DNA of 64,000 nt, taken from assembly GCA_036365515.1 (NCBI GenBank), contig CM070877.1, positions 13,770,601 to 13,834,600 of the forward strand, read 5' to 3'. The translations under genes were made by a program, and so were the position numbers. This document shows, in pieces, positions 63,011 through 64,000 of this stretch; position 1 is the stretch's first letter, and the number at the start of each line of letters is the position of its first letter. Source of the DNA: Torymus aiolomorphi (lineage: Eukaryota > Arthropoda > Insecta > Hymenoptera > Torymidae). The notes beneath the pieces were generated by a model, which made no database searches, was not told where the DNA came from, and saw only the letters and a list, made by a program, of their open reading frames with translations.

Positions 63011-64000
63011 TTTTTAAACCATAGAGATTGTTAAAATCATTATTTATTGATAAAATCCATTGTTGCGTAACTCAGTTTTATTTTATAATATAATTCAATC
63101 GAAGAATATTTAATAAAAATATAATCGTTAAACCGAAACTTTATGGACTACATTTAAGAAATAAAATTTCTTTTATTTGCTAGGGCAAGTAATTATAAAA
63201 CAATGATCTCATTAATTTTTTTCCAAACCTCAAATTACCCTATGTCAAAACACACAACCGCACACGTAAAGCACTAAGTATACCCATCCCCTCGAAAAAG
63301 AAATCTTCCGTTTGCGCGAAGAGCACGCCACTTACGCAATTACACAGTGTTGCTCGAATTAAGACTTTTTTTACGACTGTTGACCCACGAGCGTGTAAAC
63401 CACCTTTGAGGCGTGAAAAGAAGTGTGCGCAAGCCGGCGGCTGCGGCGGCGGCAGAGCGCAAAAGGGCGGCGTCTTTCTTTTCGTAATCGGAGATGACTA
63501 CTCAAGCTCTAAACACATCCTGTAATTTGAGTCCCCGTCGTCAACGGCCTTCTTCTTTCTCTGCCGCTGTTGCTGTTGCTGCTGCTGCTCGCGTGTCTTT
63601 GTCGTTCTGTGGTGTTTGGATATGTGGGTTAGTATCGGGATTGGAATACAAAAAAAAACCGGATTTTTATGGGTTTTTCTTTGTTTGGTTTTTATGTAGC
63701 GGATAATGCGTAAGTGGTTGTAGGTTAGAGAGGGTTTTGTGCAAATAAATGTAGTTTTAAGGTTGCTCGATTGATCTTGTAAAATAGTATCAATTGTTTG
63801 CTTATAAGGTAAAGTTTTCACAACTAATGATCAAAGTCTTAAAAGTTACGTAAATTGGAGATTTATTATGATTTTATAATTTTGACGATTCCTAGCTTGG
63901 ATTAAAGTACTTTTTTCTCCTTTAATTTTCATGGTTTGTAAAATTTTTTTGCGCTTTTGGGAATTTGTTATTGGTTAAGCAACAGTGATCGATTTTTGTT
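63011..64000. other. AT-rich linker and last CpG-core skew block
   Basis: AT-rich to 63220. The left flank 63220-63300 is A+C-rich. The core 63300-63540 follows, then (TGC)n at 63561-63588. The right flank 63590-63740 is G+T-rich. After that the sequence is AT-rich to the window end. Confidence 0.5.

Overview
This window is eukaryotic nuclear DNA, almost certainly from an arthropod and most likely an insect. A chalcid-type parasitoid wasp is my guess from the landscape (AT-rich DNA studded with CpG-rich, GA/CT-microsatellite islands), but that is inference. The evidence for a eukaryote is a multi-exon gene with phase-matched GT-AG introns, pol III tRNA genes with oligo-T terminators, and Helitron, LTR and MITE remnants. 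I see no bacterial operons, IS elements or CRISPR arrays.

The only protein-coding gene I can support is the 5' part of an apterous-type LIM-homeobox gene (Lhx2/Lhx9 clade) on the minus strand. Exon 10343-10024 carries the start codon and LIM domain 1. Exon 5157-4984 carries LIM domain 2. Exon 4191-3947 completes LIM2 and encodes a linker with the clade-typical QKGRPRKRK motif. The homeobox exons are not in the window and must lie beyond position 1. A short His-rich upstream ORF overlaps the start codon, and exon 3 ends in two in-frame donors 9 nt apart.

The rest (about 10.5-64 kb, plus the introns) is non-coding. Its dominant structure is a chain of roughly 38 similar blocks, typically 1.0-1.3 kb apart. 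Each has a C+A-rich left flank, a CpG/GCGC-rich core with CT and GA tracts, and a G+T-rich right flank. The strand polarity switch is in the same direction every time. It resembles the signature of bidirectional transcription starts or small replication origins and is the most unusual feature here. Most of the many 60-275 codon open frames fall in these cores and are low-complexity artefacts.

The blocks are absent where AT-rich or transposon-derived DNA takes over. These places are 5.5-6.9 kb (TIR element), 14.4-16.1 kb, 25.3-28.4 kb (a 583-bp TA microsatellite abutting a 1.2-kb foldback element), 42.8-45.6 kb (foldback element with a tRNA-like loop, then an inverted pair of tRNA-Ser(AGA) genes around a palindromic MITE), and 51.5-57 kb (tandem and inverted repeats, a decayed Helitron, an LTR, a repeat-flanked unknown ORF, a 28-bp minisatellite). 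A second MITE family member lies at 38.1-38.5 kb, and a large nested palindrome of the same family at 58.5-59.4 kb.
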